DNA of 64,000 bases from Legionellales bacterium (GCA_002709565.1 PAPY01000022.1:49946-113945), one strand, 5' to 3'; positions 29,701-39,497 are shown, counted from the stretch's first letter. Notes: generated by a model from the sequence alone, not told the origin. Made by a program: numbers and translations.

Positions 29701-32700
29701 TCAGACACTAGTTCCAAAATACCTAACCCCGCTACATCGGCTTCTTCTGATACCAAGGGCGATACTCAGCACCTCATCTTGCATGAACCGTCTTCGAAAT
29801 TTTGCCAGCTCAAAGAAAATATTGCAGCACTGGTTAAACCACAGACTATTGAGAATCAAGAGGCGCTCTATGCTATTATTGCGGATCCCGATAATCATCA
29901 AGTTATTATTGGCTATCCTGAGTCGGAACAATTAACAACTCATCTACTGGGGCAGGCTGGGAATCGCCTTATCTATATAGTCGATAGCTTTGATGCCTTA
30001 TCCACTAAAGGTTCATCGATGTCTATTGATGAAACTGGAAATATTACTATTGTTCCTCATTCATCTTTTGTTAGATTTATTGAACAAGCAGCATATTATA
30101 ACCCCGGTGAGCCTCGCCCACAGCTAATTATCCATTGGGATGCATTTACGCCACAACAACAAGTGGCTTTGAATACTATGCTCGACAAACTCCGCACCGT
30201 CAAAGGGTTGACAATACCTGCGTCAATTCAAATTATCGGATTATATCAACAAGCTCCAACGGATATGGCACTCTTGTCACGTTATAATGCCATTGGACGT
30301 GTCGATTATGATTTATCACCTGGGACTACGAGTACCGTCGTTACTGGTGCAGATCCACTTATTATTGATATGCTTGGTTTACCTGATTGGCAAGCACAAT
30401 TACTTGGACCTATTGTACTCATAGATAATCGGCCTGTATGGCAAAAGAGTGATTTTGTAACACAGCTTGAAAGTGGTTTGCATTATAGCTGTATTCAACT
30501 CCAGCATCTTCCCAAAGAAGCCCGTGATGATTGCATAAAATTTCTCGAATACGCTAAAGCACAAGGGTATATTGATTATCATGGGTATCGTATCCCATTA
30601 TCTCAACACAGTGAAATTGTTGTTGAAGATAGTCTTCTTGATTTTTCTGACTTTGATGTGGTCACTGTGACAGAATATGTGACTTTGGATAATGCACCGA
30701 AAAATGCACGGCTCATCAACACTGCAATGTTTGACTCTTTATTGCAGCAAAAGTTAATCGCTAATCACACCTATCAACATCGCTCAGGTTTGCTAGCCAA
30801 ACATGCTGCAAAAACCCTCAATCTATGGATAAGCTCTGAATTGTCCGACAGCCAGTGGTATTGTTTATTCGCTGAAGCTAAACGTCATAATGTTAAATTA
30901 GCTTTATCATTAGCACCTAATGTTAGTTTACCTGCGGGACTTAAAACCCTGGTCAAAGGCAACCAAGCTATCCCATCAAATCCATCAGTATCTTCAGCCC
31001 CACGGGTTATTGTTACTGATCGCTATGATGTTGAAATGGTACCAATTACTGATGATACTTTAGTAATTGATATTGAAGACCATAACTACCAAGATTTGTT
31101 TGGTTATATTAGCCATAAAGCGTCTGCTACACATTTTGAAAGCTTCACCTTTAAGCAAAGCCAGCTTCTCAAAGCGCTTACTGGTAACAAACCGGTGGTT
31201 TTCAAAGGCCGCTTTTCAGAGGCAATGTTGCAATCACTGCAGTACTTGTTAGCTGGAAAATCAGTGCCTGTCGGCAATGGTAAAGTCATTAACTGCACTG
31301 CTCCTATCACTGTCATTGTTGAAGTGGACTCGCAGCAATTACCTGCAGAGGGTATGGTTTATGCACCATTGGCATACTTAGGTGGTCGCGTTAAAGTGAT
31401 GCGTAATAAAGTATCTAAAACGAGTCATACGTCTACATTTAGCTACAAAGAAACACCACCGTCCGTAGAGTATGTTGACCTCAGTCATTGCAAAGAAAAA
31501 ACCATTTTCTTCTTAGAGCGACGCCTGCAAGCTATACTGTCAGCATTAGAAAATTATAACATCGTTCAGTTGCTCGGCCCGACAGGTGTCGGCAAAAGCC
31601 GCTTGATGCACTATTTGCAACAACATCAAAAAGACAATTTAGATATGTATCACGGGCTTGGCCGTCTCGATGCTTGGGCAACGCATGTAGGTGATAAACA
31701 AGCTGTGTTATTCTTAGATGAAGGTAATATCATCGATAAACATTTAACATTTTTATCCCCACTCAAGCTTGGTGGCAATAAACGTATTTTTTATCGCGGC
31801 AAAATTTATGAATTAACCGACAAGCATAAAGTCGTTATCGCCAGCAATCCTCACAACTATGGTGGTGGCCGCCAGCAACAGCGCTTATTTGCGGATGGCA
31901 CTGTGCCTGAGCTACATTTTGAAAATTTCCCACCCGAAGTTGCTTATGAGTTATTATTGCGGCCGTTATATGATGATTTTTCTTATGACCCTTTGAATGT
32001 TGATATATCGATTCAATCCCATGAATTTGAACAACAAGCCAAAATCTGGCTAATGGATTATTACCAACAGTGTCAAGTTGCCAAAAATGATAGAGAGAGA
32101 CCAACTGTGCGCGAACTGCAACAGCAAGCATTGCAATATCTACATCGACACCAATATCGAAAACCATTAAATCTATTTATTTCCCACGCCCCTCAAGCAG
32201 CAACAAGTTATGCTGAAACGCAAGCAAACTTAGCGCAACGCTTAGCCCTTAATGAATTTATTCAATTACACCTGGGGCAGCAGCAAGGCAAGCTGCCCGG
32301 TAGCGGCTTGGGACTTAATGGCTGTTATATCGAAGGCACCCCTGGTACAGGGAAGAGCGCACTGATTGAATTTATGTTGACTAAACATGGATACGGAACA
32401 AAGCACGAGGGTACACCATTATGGTATGACAAAATTGATGCAACACTTCCTTTTTCTGAAATGAAACAACGCATTGTCGAGGCATTTAATAATGGCCAAG
32501 CTATTTGGATCGATGAACTTAATAGTTGCGATTGTGGTGATCTCGAGAGTGCAGAAGAAGCTGAAGGTATAGAAGCCATCCTCAATAGTGTTTTAACAGG
32601 TGTTCATCCTGACACGGGGCAACCAGCAAAAATCCCTGGGTTTATGGCTTTTTTCACGGGTAATAGTATTGGCCTTAAAGGACGCAAAGCCTTGAGCCCA

Positions 32701-33054
32701 GCATTACATCACCGCTGTATCCAGCTCAGTTGTTCACCGCTTGGTTCAGAGGATATTCATGCCATTCTTCAACATCATGCGCCTGAAAAAATAGCAGGTA
32801 CTAATAGCAAACAACTATGCCGTGATTTAGCCCATCTAATCGCGGAAGATCCCAGCATTAACTTAAGAACATTGCTAATGAAAATAGATGATTTTGTTCC
32901 TCTGTATGCAAAACAAAAAATATCCCCACCACGGACTGATGATTGGCTCAAGTTACAGAAACGATTATTGGATGATAGCAATCCCCTTAATAGCGAAGAG
33001 TATCCAGATCAAGCCACTGCCTATCATACTTGTTTAAAGATGGGCCAACCATAG
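26743..33054 (+). CDS. Giant multidomain protein: helical repeats, transglutaminase-like domain, MoxR/midasin-type AAA domains
   Basis: 2103-aa protein with no signal peptide. ATG 26743 is preferred over TTG 26728; neither has a good ribosome-binding site. Residues about 265-430 hold ~31-residue helical repeats of the form LLxxHQxxIxxxxDLxxxLxxI. Residues about 915-980 form a transglutaminase/papain-like module with the triad Cys930 (GGSCDHR), His960 (HVRLEV) and Asp975 (HWILVDVGG). Around 1070-1190 is a region that looks like a P-loop-less AAA relative. The first true AAA has Walker A GPTGVGKS (Lys1618), Walker B LFLDEG and a SNPHNYGGG sensor. The second has GTPGTGKS (Lys1871), IWIDELN and TGNSIGLKGRKALSPALHHRC. 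MoxR ATPases are often encoded beside transglutaminase proteins; here both are in one chain. Function unknown; chaperone-like remodelling or a secreted effector are both possible. Confidence 0.8.
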   Translation: MSYAAESDTICYQGIDLPAVFFSKQTPKSGQISPAAAFNPSKALRGASPWQNATSPSLAPKPKTLVITRKAINDLEFTDAEKRFAWLQALGFTLYLTCFDAEQQPIVTSLDPATRDTDISVVELLQHARDFKAHDDNEQLAAQFGVANDDAYIVGESGMQALLNCMEQSPTWQLIYPRQRSPIQAKQLYEVKYTSIIERSAKVLHDDASKLAFIKNIEFYHLFGRAPKVMRFKSKDTECLFNEAKGIRLSPIGKLTLELRYTRNYTDKLKLLEKHQHKIESGSDLLMLLGEIDDTTLKRKLFAEHQHKIKYLYELIRCIKVIGDKTFEPNNLEQYKSQIRSVGDVRFYLEYTDNDEERQDLLIRHQGLIDSNYDLASCLQLVSSDVIKLKIFEESSFGISSYYDLVQTMQAISCDEIKLGLYKLYRKYFKPVIVNNFECCLKSFTDDEMKLHVILIDLHYFIEHSCCGLSTLSSDASKIELIEELLPTLKREGLLERCLATISDKAKKKELHELYNCEITDLSLFDNDGERLEAFMKLANQTKSSHTFIELLGQLTPSSQAFILNHQDMSQLREPYCYLHVLPPHPSSLSKTSSRFTTSLCIWADSSNKLFQDVIAAIESGLFPNLAFVDIHGGDHDSVKKLVALLEQHCDSSLQRLMLPADCRDVVATTLPYDFLPKPLPFKFENGKERSPAAKRSQQGRPAATQPINAVHTAHNGLNAFNFSQGKPQNYTMAQTGRLLNPKGEPAQRVRTGRILQNIAKSSQRRYFQPDKCQLNPVKVTQLTDADINRFSQDTSNPNTRYHEFSLDLKSGLTRLSSIDAHEIFTGICQPCPKGVNIYHCDVDNFYYAETTQETSLRYVVEAETEAAQQARFQQIPADNIIKAVIDDYRNPNKGYHPTSTHKDKIPSRNIYKSNVTWLKATYNFRGGSCDHRVAAVQYKLDELGVDDNDVHVTHIDNNHVRLEVCHNNHWILVDVGGRSGNQQTYSDTSSKIPNPATSASSDTKGDTQHLILHEPSSKFCQLKENIAALVKPQTIENQEALYAIIADPDNHQVIIGYPESEQLTTHLLGQAGNRLIYIVDSFDALSTKGSSMSIDETGNITIVPHSSFVRFIEQAAYYNPGEPRPQLIIHWDAFTPQQQVALNTMLDKLRTVKGLTIPASIQIIGLYQQAPTDMALLSRYNAIGRVDYDLSPGTTSTVVTGADPLIIDMLGLPDWQAQLLGPIVLIDNRPVWQKSDFVTQLESGLHYSCIQLQHLPKEARDDCIKFLEYAKAQGYIDYHGYRIPLSQHSEIVVEDSLLDFSDFDVVTVTEYVTLDNAPKNARLINTAMFDSLLQQKLIANHTYQHRSGLLAKHAAKTLNLWISSELSDSQWYCLFAEAKRHNVKLALSLAPNVSLPAGLKTLVKGNQAIPSNPSVSSAPRVIVTDRYDVEMVPITDDTLVIDIEDHNYQDLFGYISHKASATHFESFTFKQSQLLKALTGNKPVVFKGRFSEAMLQSLQYLLAGKSVPVGNGKVINCTAPITVIVEVDSQQLPAEGMVYAPLAYLGGRVKVMRNKVSKTSHTSTFSYKETPPSVEYVDLSHCKEKTIFFLERRLQAILSALENYNIVQLLGPTGVGKSRLMHYLQQHQKDNLDMYHGLGRLDAWATHVGDKQAVLFLDEGNIIDKHLTFLSPLKLGGNKRIFYRGKIYELTDKHKVVIASNPHNYGGGRQQQRLFADGTVPELHFENFPPEVAYELLLRPLYDDFSYDPLNVDISIQSHEFEQQAKIWLMDYYQQCQVAKNDRERPTVRELQQQALQYLHRHQYRKPLNLFISHAPQAATSYAETQANLAQRLALNEFIQLHLGQQQGKLPGSGLGLNGCYIEGTPGTGKSALIEFMLTKHGYGTKHEGTPLWYDKIDATLPFSEMKQRIVEAFNNGQAIWIDELNSCDCGDLESAEEAEGIEAILNSVLTGVHPDTGQPAKIPGFMAFFTGNSIGLKGRKALSPALHHRCIQLSCSPLGSEDIHAILQHHAPEKIAGTNSKQLCRDLAHLIAEDPSINLRTLLMKIDDFVPLYAKQKISPPRTDDWLKLQKRLLDDSNPLNSEEYPDQATAYHTCLKMGQP

Positions 33055-33185
33055 TGGCCGAGGCCCTGTAACCTTCTTACCCTCTAAAATCAACCTGTTA
33101 GCGCCGCATTTCTACCTAAGTTAGACAGTTTTTGTACTAAAATGAGGAGGCTCTAATAGCAATATAAATCAATAGCTTACCTTAT

Positions 33186-33238
33186 CTCATAACTTTACGT
33201 GTTACAAAGTTGTGATACGTAACGTTATGAGTTATTAT
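33186..33238 (+). promoter_or_regulatory. Palindrome overlapping the predicted promoter of the 374-aa ATPase
   Basis: Arms CTCATAACTTTACGT (33186-33200) and ACGTAACGTTATGAG (33217-33231) pair over 15 bases with one mismatch and a 16-base loop. A promoter TTGTGA (33210-33215), 17-base spacer, TATTAT (33233-33238) is laid over it, so the right arm fills the spacer. This is the layout of an operator; autoregulation by the ATPase, which has a winged-helix end, is inference. Confidence 0.5.
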
Positions 33239-33267
33239 TCAGTGACAATCGGTCACGAGATAGAAAG

Positions 33268-34392
33268 ATGTTAGAAGCTAGAGATTATTTTCCACTGGGT
33301 ATCGCGGTCCAAGGCGCTTTTTGTAATCGTACAGAAGAAACGGACTTATTGCTGCAAAATATCCAGGCAGTCAAGCACACCTTATTGATAGCCAGCAGGC
33401 GGTATGGCAAGTCTAGTCTTGCTTTACGAGCACTGCACAAGAGCAAGCTGCCTTTTTCTGAAGTTGATTTTTATATGTCTCGCAATGAAAAAAACATTGA
33501 GGCCTATTTACTCAAAGCTATCGTTGAGCTGATAGGTAAAGCACTAGGGCCAGTCGATAAATTAGTTACATCCATCAAAAAGTATGTCAAAACCTTACGT
33601 CCTAAAATTGAATTGTCTGCAGGACCGTTTTCGCTAGAACTACAGCCGGACCAAGATTCAGATCCAGCATCCAATGTTAAAGAAGCATTGATGTTACTCG
33701 AGCACTTATTGGCTGAGCATAACCAGCATGCCGCACTGTTGCTGGATGAGTTTCAGGTGGTAGGGAGTATATCTAAAGGGCATGGTATTGAGGCTGCTAT
33801 CCGCCATGTAGCACAGAAAACCCATTATTTGACCTTGATTTTCTCGGGTAGTCAGCGTCACTTGCTGGAGACAATGTTTGAAGACAAAGCACGACCGCTC
33901 TATAAACTGTGTTGGAAGCTCAGCTTGGCGCGTATTGAAAGTCACCATTATGAGAAGCATATTCAAGCTGCAGCAAAACTTGCTTGGAAGCAGACAATTT
34001 CAGCGGAGTGTTTTGCTGCCATTATGACATGCTCTGAACGGCATCCTTATTATGTAAATAAATTATGTGATAGAGTTTGGACCGAATATGCCTCATCAAT
34101 CCCAACTGCTGAAAACGTCATCGCGGTTTGGGATAAAATATTAGCGGAAGAAAAAACGGATGCTGTTAAAGAAATAACGCCATTATCGCCTGGACAGAAA
34201 AATGTTCTGCACTATTTGGCAACGGTAGCAACACAACAGCTGACGAGTAAACAAGCGATGCTTGCACTACAGATGACGAGTAGTTCTATATTGGTAGCGC
34301 TTACTGGTCTAGAAGAAAAAAGTATCATTGAAAAGCGTGATGAAGAATACCATATTATCAATCCAGTGGTCGCTTATTATGCAGCCCTTTGA
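33268..34392 (+). CDS. AAA ATPase with C-terminal winged helix (COG1672 type)
   Basis: 374-aa P-loop protein of the archaeal-ATPase family. Walker A is ASRRYGKSSLA (Lys48), an Arg-Arg-x-Gly-Lys form typical of this group; Walker B is ALLLDEFQ near residue 160; FSGSQRHLLETMF is the sensor-1-like segment. Residues about 305-374 form a winged-helix-like domain (LSPGQKNVLHYLATVA, TSKQAMLALQMTSSSI). It lacks the C-terminal nuclease-like domain seen in the related protein at 52680. Physiological role unknown; such genes often behave as accessory or selfish genes. An unusual palindromic promoter region precedes it. Confidence 0.8.
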   Translation: MLEARDYFPLGIAVQGAFCNRTEETDLLLQNIQAVKHTLLIASRRYGKSSLALRALHKSKLPFSEVDFYMSRNEKNIEAYLLKAIVELIGKALGPVDKLVTSIKKYVKTLRPKIELSAGPFSLELQPDQDSDPASNVKEALMLLEHLLAEHNQHAALLLDEFQVVGSISKGHGIEAAIRHVAQKTHYLTLIFSGSQRHLLETMFEDKARPLYKLCWKLSLARIESHHYEKHIQAAAKLAWKQTISAECFAAIMTCSERHPYYVNKLCDRVWTEYASSIPTAENVIAVWDKILAEEKTDAVKEITPLSPGQKNVLHYLATVATQQLTSKQAMLALQMTSSSILVALTGLEEKSIIEKRDEEYHIINPVVAYYAAL

Positions 34393-34466
34393 GCACGCCC
34401 TTGCAATCTGTTCTGGGATGGCGCATCATTGCCGGCTAGATTATGGAACTGTTGAATAAATAACCC

Positions 34467-35741
34467 GTGGAATCGCCAAGAAAACATTTACCGCTAGCCT
34501 GCTTGATTTTTGCTCTAGGGGCGAGCTTTTATTTCTATGAATTTTTGTTGCAGGTAGCCCCTAATCTGATTGTGCCGCAATTGATGCGGGCGTTTGCGAC
34601 GTCTGCCACGGGTTTTGGCAGTTTAACGACGTTTTATTTCATTGCTTATGCCTTTATGCAATTGCCCGGTGGGGCATTGTTAGATCGCTACGGTCCACGG
34701 TATTTGTTGACCATATCCGCCACTCTGTGTGGTGCGGGGACATTACTGTTCAGTTTGTCACAATACTTGTTGGTCGCGCAGATAGCACGTTTTTTGACAG
34801 GTTCAGGTTCGGCGTTTGCTTTCATTGGCACATTAGTATTAGTAGCACGTTGGTTTCCGCGACGTTACTTTGCTTTTTTGAGCGGCTTAACCATTACTAT
34901 CGGCATGTTAGGGGCGGTCTCTGGTGTCACTTTCCTAGAACCATTACGGCAACATTTGCACTGGCGACAAATGCTAATGGTTGTGGGTGTCGCAGGTTTG
35001 TTATTGGCATTTTTGATTTATTGTATTGTGCGAGATTTTGCCCCAGGCACAAACACCAGCAAACATAAGACCCGTAATATACAAGAGATCCGTGAGGGGT
35101 TTGCGCACTTGCTATCGTCAAAAGACAGCTGGTTGGTGGCTATTTTCGGTGGCTTGATGTTTAGCCCGACAGTGGCGTTAGGTGCGAGTTGGGGAATCAA
35201 TTATCTTGTGCAAATCTACGGGGTTACTCGCTTACAGGCCGGTGAAGTCATCTCGTTGATTTTCATTGGTTGGGCGGTAGGTAGTCCTGTTGTGGGCGCC
35301 GTGTCTGATAGAATGAAACGTCGTAAGCCAACCATGTACATTGCGGCTGTTGCGGGCTTGGCTATCTCTTTTTTGATTATTGTATTGGGGACTTATCTTA
35401 ATCTTATTGCCTTGGCGGGTTTATTATTTTTGTTTGGTTTTTGCTGTTCAGGTTTTATCAGTGCTTTTGCACTAATACGTGAACTACAGGCACCACGCCA
35501 TAGTGGAGTTGCCCTGGGTTTCATGAATATGATGAACAGCCTCGGCGGCGCGTTTTTGCCGTTAGTGATAGGTTTGATTCTCGATCTGAATTGGTCAGGT
35601 AAGTCTGCCAATATGTTACGGGTTTACTCAGCTCACAATTATCAAATAGCGATGCTCAGTCTACCAGTGTGTTTTGTGGTGGCATTGCTCATTTTGCCAT
35701 TCATTAAAGAGACTTATGCGAGCTTTCAGCATAATGCCTAG
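34467..35741 (+). CDS. MFS transporter
   Basis: 424-aa inner-membrane protein with about 12 hydrophobic segments and a central cytoplasmic loop (CIVRDFAPGTNTSKHKTRN). The loop between segments 2 and 3 has the MFS signature in the form GGALLDRYGPRYLL; its repeat in the second half is GAVSDRMKRRKPTM. The type resembles the many small MFS carriers of Legionella and Coxiella; the substrate cannot be told. The start is GTG 34467, as no ATG occurs before the first membrane segment. Its stop overlaps the next, convergent gene by four bases. Confidence 0.85.
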   Translation: MESPRKHLPLACLIFALGASFYFYEFLLQVAPNLIVPQLMRAFATSATGFGSLTTFYFIAYAFMQLPGGALLDRYGPRYLLTISATLCGAGTLLFSLSQYLLVAQIARFLTGSGSAFAFIGTLVLVARWFPRRYFAFLSGLTITIGMLGAVSGVTFLEPLRQHLHWRQMLMVVGVAGLLLAFLIYCIVRDFAPGTNTSKHKTRNIQEIREGFAHLLSSKDSWLVAIFGGLMFSPTVALGASWGINYLVQIYGVTRLQAGEVISLIFIGWAVGSPVVGAVSDRMKRRKPTMYIAAVAGLAISFLIIVLGTYLNLIALAGLLFLFGFCCSGFISAFALIRELQAPRHSGVALGFMNMMNSLGGAFLPLVIGLILDLNWSGKSANMLRVYSAHNYQIAMLSLPVCFVVALLILPFIKETYASFQHNA

Positions 35742-36157
35742 TAAGGATTCAAATCCGTGTAGGTTGCCACTAACTGCCAATTCTGGGAGCTGGCGTCCAA
35801 GCGTTTGGCCTTGCAGCGGGAATTGGTGCTGAGGCGGGTGGCAGTGATGTTGACCCGAGCAAGGCCGGATTTACTCTTCACAATATTGAACAAACAGCCA
35901 TTACGTAGGCGATAGATATGATCCGTATCGGTATAGGCCCGGTATTGGACATTTAGTGGTTGACCATTGGCAGGCACATCGATATCCGCACTACGGTTGC
36001 TATTGGCATAAACCTTCTCAGGAAAGCCCTCAGCACAGGTGTGAATAGGGATATTACCGTTATTAAGGATCTGAATATGCACGGGACTTGCTTCAGCACT
36101 CGCAGCAAATAAAAACAGCGCTACGGTCAAAATTAGCGCATTTGTCAGCAGGATCAT
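35738..36157 (-). CDS. Small secreted protein of unknown function
   Basis: 139-aa protein with a Sec signal peptide (hydrophobic residues 2-20, likely cut after AEA near 23). The mature part is beta-rich and contains three cysteines (HTCAEG, NGCLF, SRCKAK), the kind of small periplasmic or extracellular fold that may form a disulfide. GGAGATAC precedes the ATG. It lies 45 bases behind gatB on the same strand. No family recognised. Confidence 0.6.
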   Translation of the reverse strand: MILLTNALILTVALFLFAASAEASPVHIQILNNGNIPIHTCAEGFPEKVYANSNRSADIDVPANGQPLNVQYRAYTDTDHIYRLRNGCLFNIVKSKSGLARVNITATRLSTNSRCKAKRLDASSQNWQLVATYTDLNPY

Positions 36158-36202
36158 TGTATCTCCTTAACTATCCAATTCATGTAGCATGCCAAAATCG
36201 TC

Positions 36203-37642
36203 TCAGGAAGACAATTTTTTCTTTAATAAATCATTTACTTGCTGCGGGTTGGCTTTGCCCTGGGTTTGCTTCATCACTTGTCCCACAAAGAACCCAAACA
36301 GCTTGTCTTTACCGCTACGGTATTGCTCCAACTGGGTTGGGTTGGCAGCCATGACGTCATCGATGATGGTTTCAATGGCGCCGGTGTCGGTGACTTGCTG
36401 TAAGCCTTTTGCCGCAATAATGGCGTTAGCGTCACCTTCACCATTCCACATCGCCTCGAATACGGTCTTAGCAATTTTGCTGGAGATGGTGTCATCATGA
36501 ATGCGGTCTAATAATCCCGCTAACTGTTCCGCACTGACGGGGCTCTCGCTGATGTCGAGACTGGCTTTGTTTAAGGCGCCAGACAAATCACCCATGACCC
36601 AGTTAGTCACAAGCTTCGCGGGAGCTTGGGTGTTATCGAGTGCGCTCTCAAAGTAATGGGCCAGTGCTTTATTCGCAACTAAGACGCTAGCATCATATTC
36701 GCTTAAACCAAATGCTTGTTGGTAGCGGTCGCGTTTTTCGTGGGGTAATTCGGGCAGTGTGTCACGCACGGATTCAATCCATTCATCGTCTAATGCCAAT
36801 GGTAAGAGATCAGGGTCGGGGAAGTAACGGTAATCGTTGGCTTCTTCTTTGCTGCGCATGGGGCGGGTTTCATTTTTGGCTGCATCATACAACAAGGTTG
36901 CTTGATCGATAGTGCCGCCTTGTTCCAAGACACTGATTTGTCGTTCGATTTCGTAATTAATCGCCCGTTCCACAAAACGGAATGAATTCACATTCTTAGT
37001 TTCCGTACGTGTGCCAAATTCTTGTTGGCCTTTGGGGCGTATTGATACATTCGCATCGCAACGAAAAGAGCCTTCTTGCATGTTACCGTCACAAATCCCT
37101 AAATGGGTGACGAGATTGTGTAAGGTTTTGAGATAACTAACCGCCTCTGCGGCTGAGCGCATGTCAGGTTCTGAGACAATTTCTAGCAATGGCGTGCCGG
37201 CCCGGTTTAAATCAATACCGGTCATGCCGTGAAAGTCTTCATGCAAGGATTTACCGGCGTCTTCTTCTAGATGGGCGCGGGTAATACCAATGCGTTTAAT
37301 GCCATTGTCGGTAACAATATCCAAATGGCCTTTGCCAACAATGGGTAATTCATATTGACTGATTTGATAACCCTTAGGTAAGTCAGGGTAAAAATAATTT
37401 TTGCGGGCAAACACAGAATGCTTGGCAATTTCAGCATCCACACTTAAGCCAAATAAAGTCGCTTTGCGTACGGCTTCTTTGTTCAATACGGGTAATACCC
37501 CTGGCATGCCTAAATCGATGGCACAGGCTTGGGTATTCGGATCCGCACCATAAGCAGTTGCAGCGCCTGAGAAAATTTTGGATTGCGTGTTTAATTGTAC
37601 GTGGACTTCAAGACCAATGACCACTTCCCATTCTGTACTCAT
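36203..37642 (-). CDS. gatB: Asp-tRNA(Asn)/Glu-tRNA(Gln) amidotransferase subunit B
   Basis: 479-aa subunit of the GatCAB amidotransferase, which turns Glu-tRNA(Gln) (or Asp-tRNA(Asn)) into the amide form. It carries the kinase-like cradle (start [47 protein letters not shown]) and the C-terminal tRNA-binding helical/YqeY-like tail. GGAGGGG lies before the ATG; the start is one base behind the gatA stop. Third gene of gatC-gatA-gatB. Confidence 0.96.
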   Translation of the reverse strand: MSTEWEVVIGLEVHVQLNTQSKIFSGAATAYGADPNTQACAIDLGMPGVLPVLNKEAVRKATLFGLSVDAEIAKHSVFARKNYFYPDLPKGYQISQYELPIVGKGHLDIVTDNGIKRIGITRAHLEEDAGKSLHEDFHGMTGIDLNRAGTPLLEIVSEPDMRSAAEAVSYLKTLHNLVTHLGICDGNMQEGSFRCDANVSIRPKGQQEFGTRTETKNVNSFRFVERAINYEIERQISVLEQGGTIDQATLLYDAAKNETRPMRSKEEANDYRYFPDPDLLPLALDDEWIESVRDTLPELPHEKRDRYQQAFGLSEYDASVLVANKALAHYFESALDNTQAPAKLVTNWVMGDLSGALNKASLDISESPVSAEQLAGLLDRIHDDTISSKIAKTVFEAMWNGEGDANAIIAAKGLQQVTDTGAIETIIDDVMAANPTQLEQYRSGKDKLFGFFVGQVMKQTQGKANPQQVNDLLKKKLSS

Positions 37643-37643
37643 G

Positions 37644-39095
37644 TTAAAACCCCTCCGGCATTTGTTGATGCCAATCTGTGACTTGTTGGAATTGATGGCC
37701 GATATTCAGTAATTTTGCTTCACTAAAGTGATTGCCAATAAGCTGCATGCCCACGGGCATTCCATCGACAAAGCCTGCGGGGATAGACATCCCTGGCAAG
37801 CCCGCTAAATTGGTGGAGATGGTATAGATATCGTTTAAATACATGCTAACGGGATCGGTGGTTTTTTCGCCGAGTTTAAAGGCCGTAGTCGGGCAGGTGG
37901 GCCCGAGGATGACATCCACGTCGTTAAAGGCTTGTTGGAAATCATTACTAATCATGCGCCTAACCTGTTGGGCTTTGAGATAATAGGCATCGTAATAACC
38001 GGCAGACAGAGCATAAGTGCCGATCATGATGCGGCGTTTTACCTCTGCGCCAAAGCCTTCACCGCGAGAACGTTTGTATAAGTCTTCGAGATCATTCGGG
38101 GCCTCACAACGGTAACCGTAACGCACCCCATCAAAGCGGGATAAATTCGATGAACATTCCGCTGGCGCAATCACATAGTAGACAGGGATGGCTGACGGTG
38201 TGTTGGGGAGGCTGATTTCGGTTACGCTTGCGCCCTGTTGTTCTAGGGTCTTGGCAGCATTCTCAATGATAGTGGCAATACTGCTGTCTAAGCCTTCAGC
38301 AAAATATTCTTTTGGCAGACCAATCTTGAGGCCATGCAGTGAATCATTCAACGTGGCGGCGTAATCGGGCACGGCTACATCGGCACTGGTGGAGTCCTTG
38401 GGATCAAAGCCGGCAATAACATTCATTAACAAGGCTGCATCTTCAGCGGTTTGGGTGAAGACACCACCTTGGTCAAGGCTCGAGGCAAAGGCAATCATGC
38501 CGTAGCGTGATACGCGGCCGTAAGTTGGCTTGATACCGGTGATACCGCTAAACGACGCCGGTTGGCGGATAGAACCCCCAGTATCAGTACCGGATGCAGC
38601 AGGGACCAAGCGGGCAGCCACTGCGGCGGCGGAACCACCAGATGAGCCGCCGGGAACACGTGCTGTATCCCATGGGTTTTTGACCGCGCCATAATGGCTG
38701 TTCTCATTCGATGATCCCATGGCGAATTCATCCATATTGGTTTTGCCCAAGGAGACGAGTCCCGCGTCTTGGCATTTTGTGACCAAGGTCGCATCATAGG
38801 GAGCAATAAAATTATCCAACATCTTCGATGCACAGGTGGTTTTGATCCCTTTTGTGCAAAATAAGTCTTTCTGGGCGAAGGGGATCCCGGTGAGGGGACC
38901 AGCATTGCCTTTGGCTCGCGCGTCATCGGCTGCTTTGGCCTGGGCGAGGGCAGTTTCTTCGGTTAGGGTGATAAAACTGTTCAAATTATCGTTATGTTCG
39001 CGGCAGCGCTTGAGAAAATGTTCGGTCAGCTCAACACTGGATACGGATTTGTCGGCTAGCGCGCTGGCTAAGGCCTGTAATGTTTTGGTATGCAT
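37644..39095 (-). CDS. gatA: Asp-tRNA(Asn)/Glu-tRNA(Gln) amidotransferase subunit A
   Basis: 483-aa amidase that frees ammonia from glutamine. Amidase-signature motifs are clear: the catalytic Lys in [11 protein letters not shown], and the Ser-cis-Ser-Ser region in [15 protein letters not shown] and [22 protein letters not shown] before the ATG. It follows gatC after 24 bases and precedes gatB by one base. Confidence 0.97.
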   Translation of the reverse strand: MHTKTLQALASALADKSVSSVELTEHFLKRCREHNDNLNSFITLTEETALAQAKAADDARAKGNAGPLTGIPFAQKDLFCTKGIKTTCASKMLDNFIAPYDATLVTKCQDAGLVSLGKTNMDEFAMGSSNENSHYGAVKNPWDTARVPGGSSGGSAAAVAARLVPAASGTDTGGSIRQPASFSGITGIKPTYGRVSRYGMIAFASSLDQGGVFTQTAEDAALLMNVIAGFDPKDSTSADVAVPDYAATLNDSLHGLKIGLPKEYFAEGLDSSIATIIENAAKTLEQQGASVTEISLPNTPSAIPVYYVIAPAECSSNLSRFDGVRYGYRCEAPNDLEDLYKRSRGEGFGAEVKRRIMIGTYALSAGYYDAYYLKAQQVRRMISNDFQQAFNDVDVILGPTCPTTAFKLGEKTTDPVSMYLNDIYTISTNLAGLPGMSIPAGFVDGMPVGMQLIGNHFSEAKLLNIGHQFQQVTDWHQQMPEGF

Positions 39096-39119
39096 ATAAG
39101 GGATCCTTTAGTGGTCGTG

Positions 39120-39416
39120 TTATTCAGCGTCAATGACTTTGGGAACCAGGTAAAGTCCTGCCTCAGTCTCGGGAGCAATGCTCATAAATAGCTCGCGTTG
39201 ATTGATCTCAGTGACTTCATCATTCCGTAGCCGTTGCTTAGCATCCAGGGGATGGGCCTGGGGTTCGATGCCTTGAGTATCGATTTGGTTCATTTGCTCC
39301 ACCAAATCCAGAATATTCGTCAAATCCCGGGCGAGATCGGGAATGTGTTTGTTGTCCACCGCGAGTCTCGCGAGGTGGGCAATGTTATTCACGGCATTGG
39401 CATCGATAGTACTCAT
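39120..39416 (-). CDS. gatC: Asp-tRNA(Asn)/Glu-tRNA(Gln) amidotransferase subunit C
   Basis: 98-aa small subunit that wraps GatA and GatB together; usual length. Typical pattern NIAHLARLAVD at the N-terminus, NILDLVEQMNQIDTQGIEP in the middle and a final VPKVID. Ribosome-binding site AGGAG five bases before ATG 39416. First gene of the gatCAB operon, divergent from mreB. Confidence 0.95.
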   Translation of the reverse strand: MSTIDANAVNNIAHLARLAVDNKHIPDLARDLTNILDLVEQMNQIDTQGIEPQAHPLDAKQRLRNDEVTEINQRELFMSIAPETEAGLYLVPKVIDAE

Positions 39417-39449
39417 TCTTGCTCCTGTGTTCGATAGCTATATATAAGA

Positions 39450-39478
39450 TTGCCTTATGTTACAATTCGCCATACAAT
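39450..39478 (+). promoter_or_regulatory. Predicted sigma-70 promoter of mreB
   Basis: TTGCCT (39450-39455), 17-base spacer, TACAAT (39473-39478). Transcription from it would start near 39485, so the palindromic element at 39498-39554 would lie in the mreB 5' leader as a hairpin. Confidence 0.6.
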
Positions 39479-39497
39479 TGTCAATTAATTCGTTTAC

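Noticed and set aside
35741..35765. T-loop-like GATTCAAATCC, possible tRNA
   Set aside because: No cloverleaf arms around it; it lies across the ends of two convergent genes.
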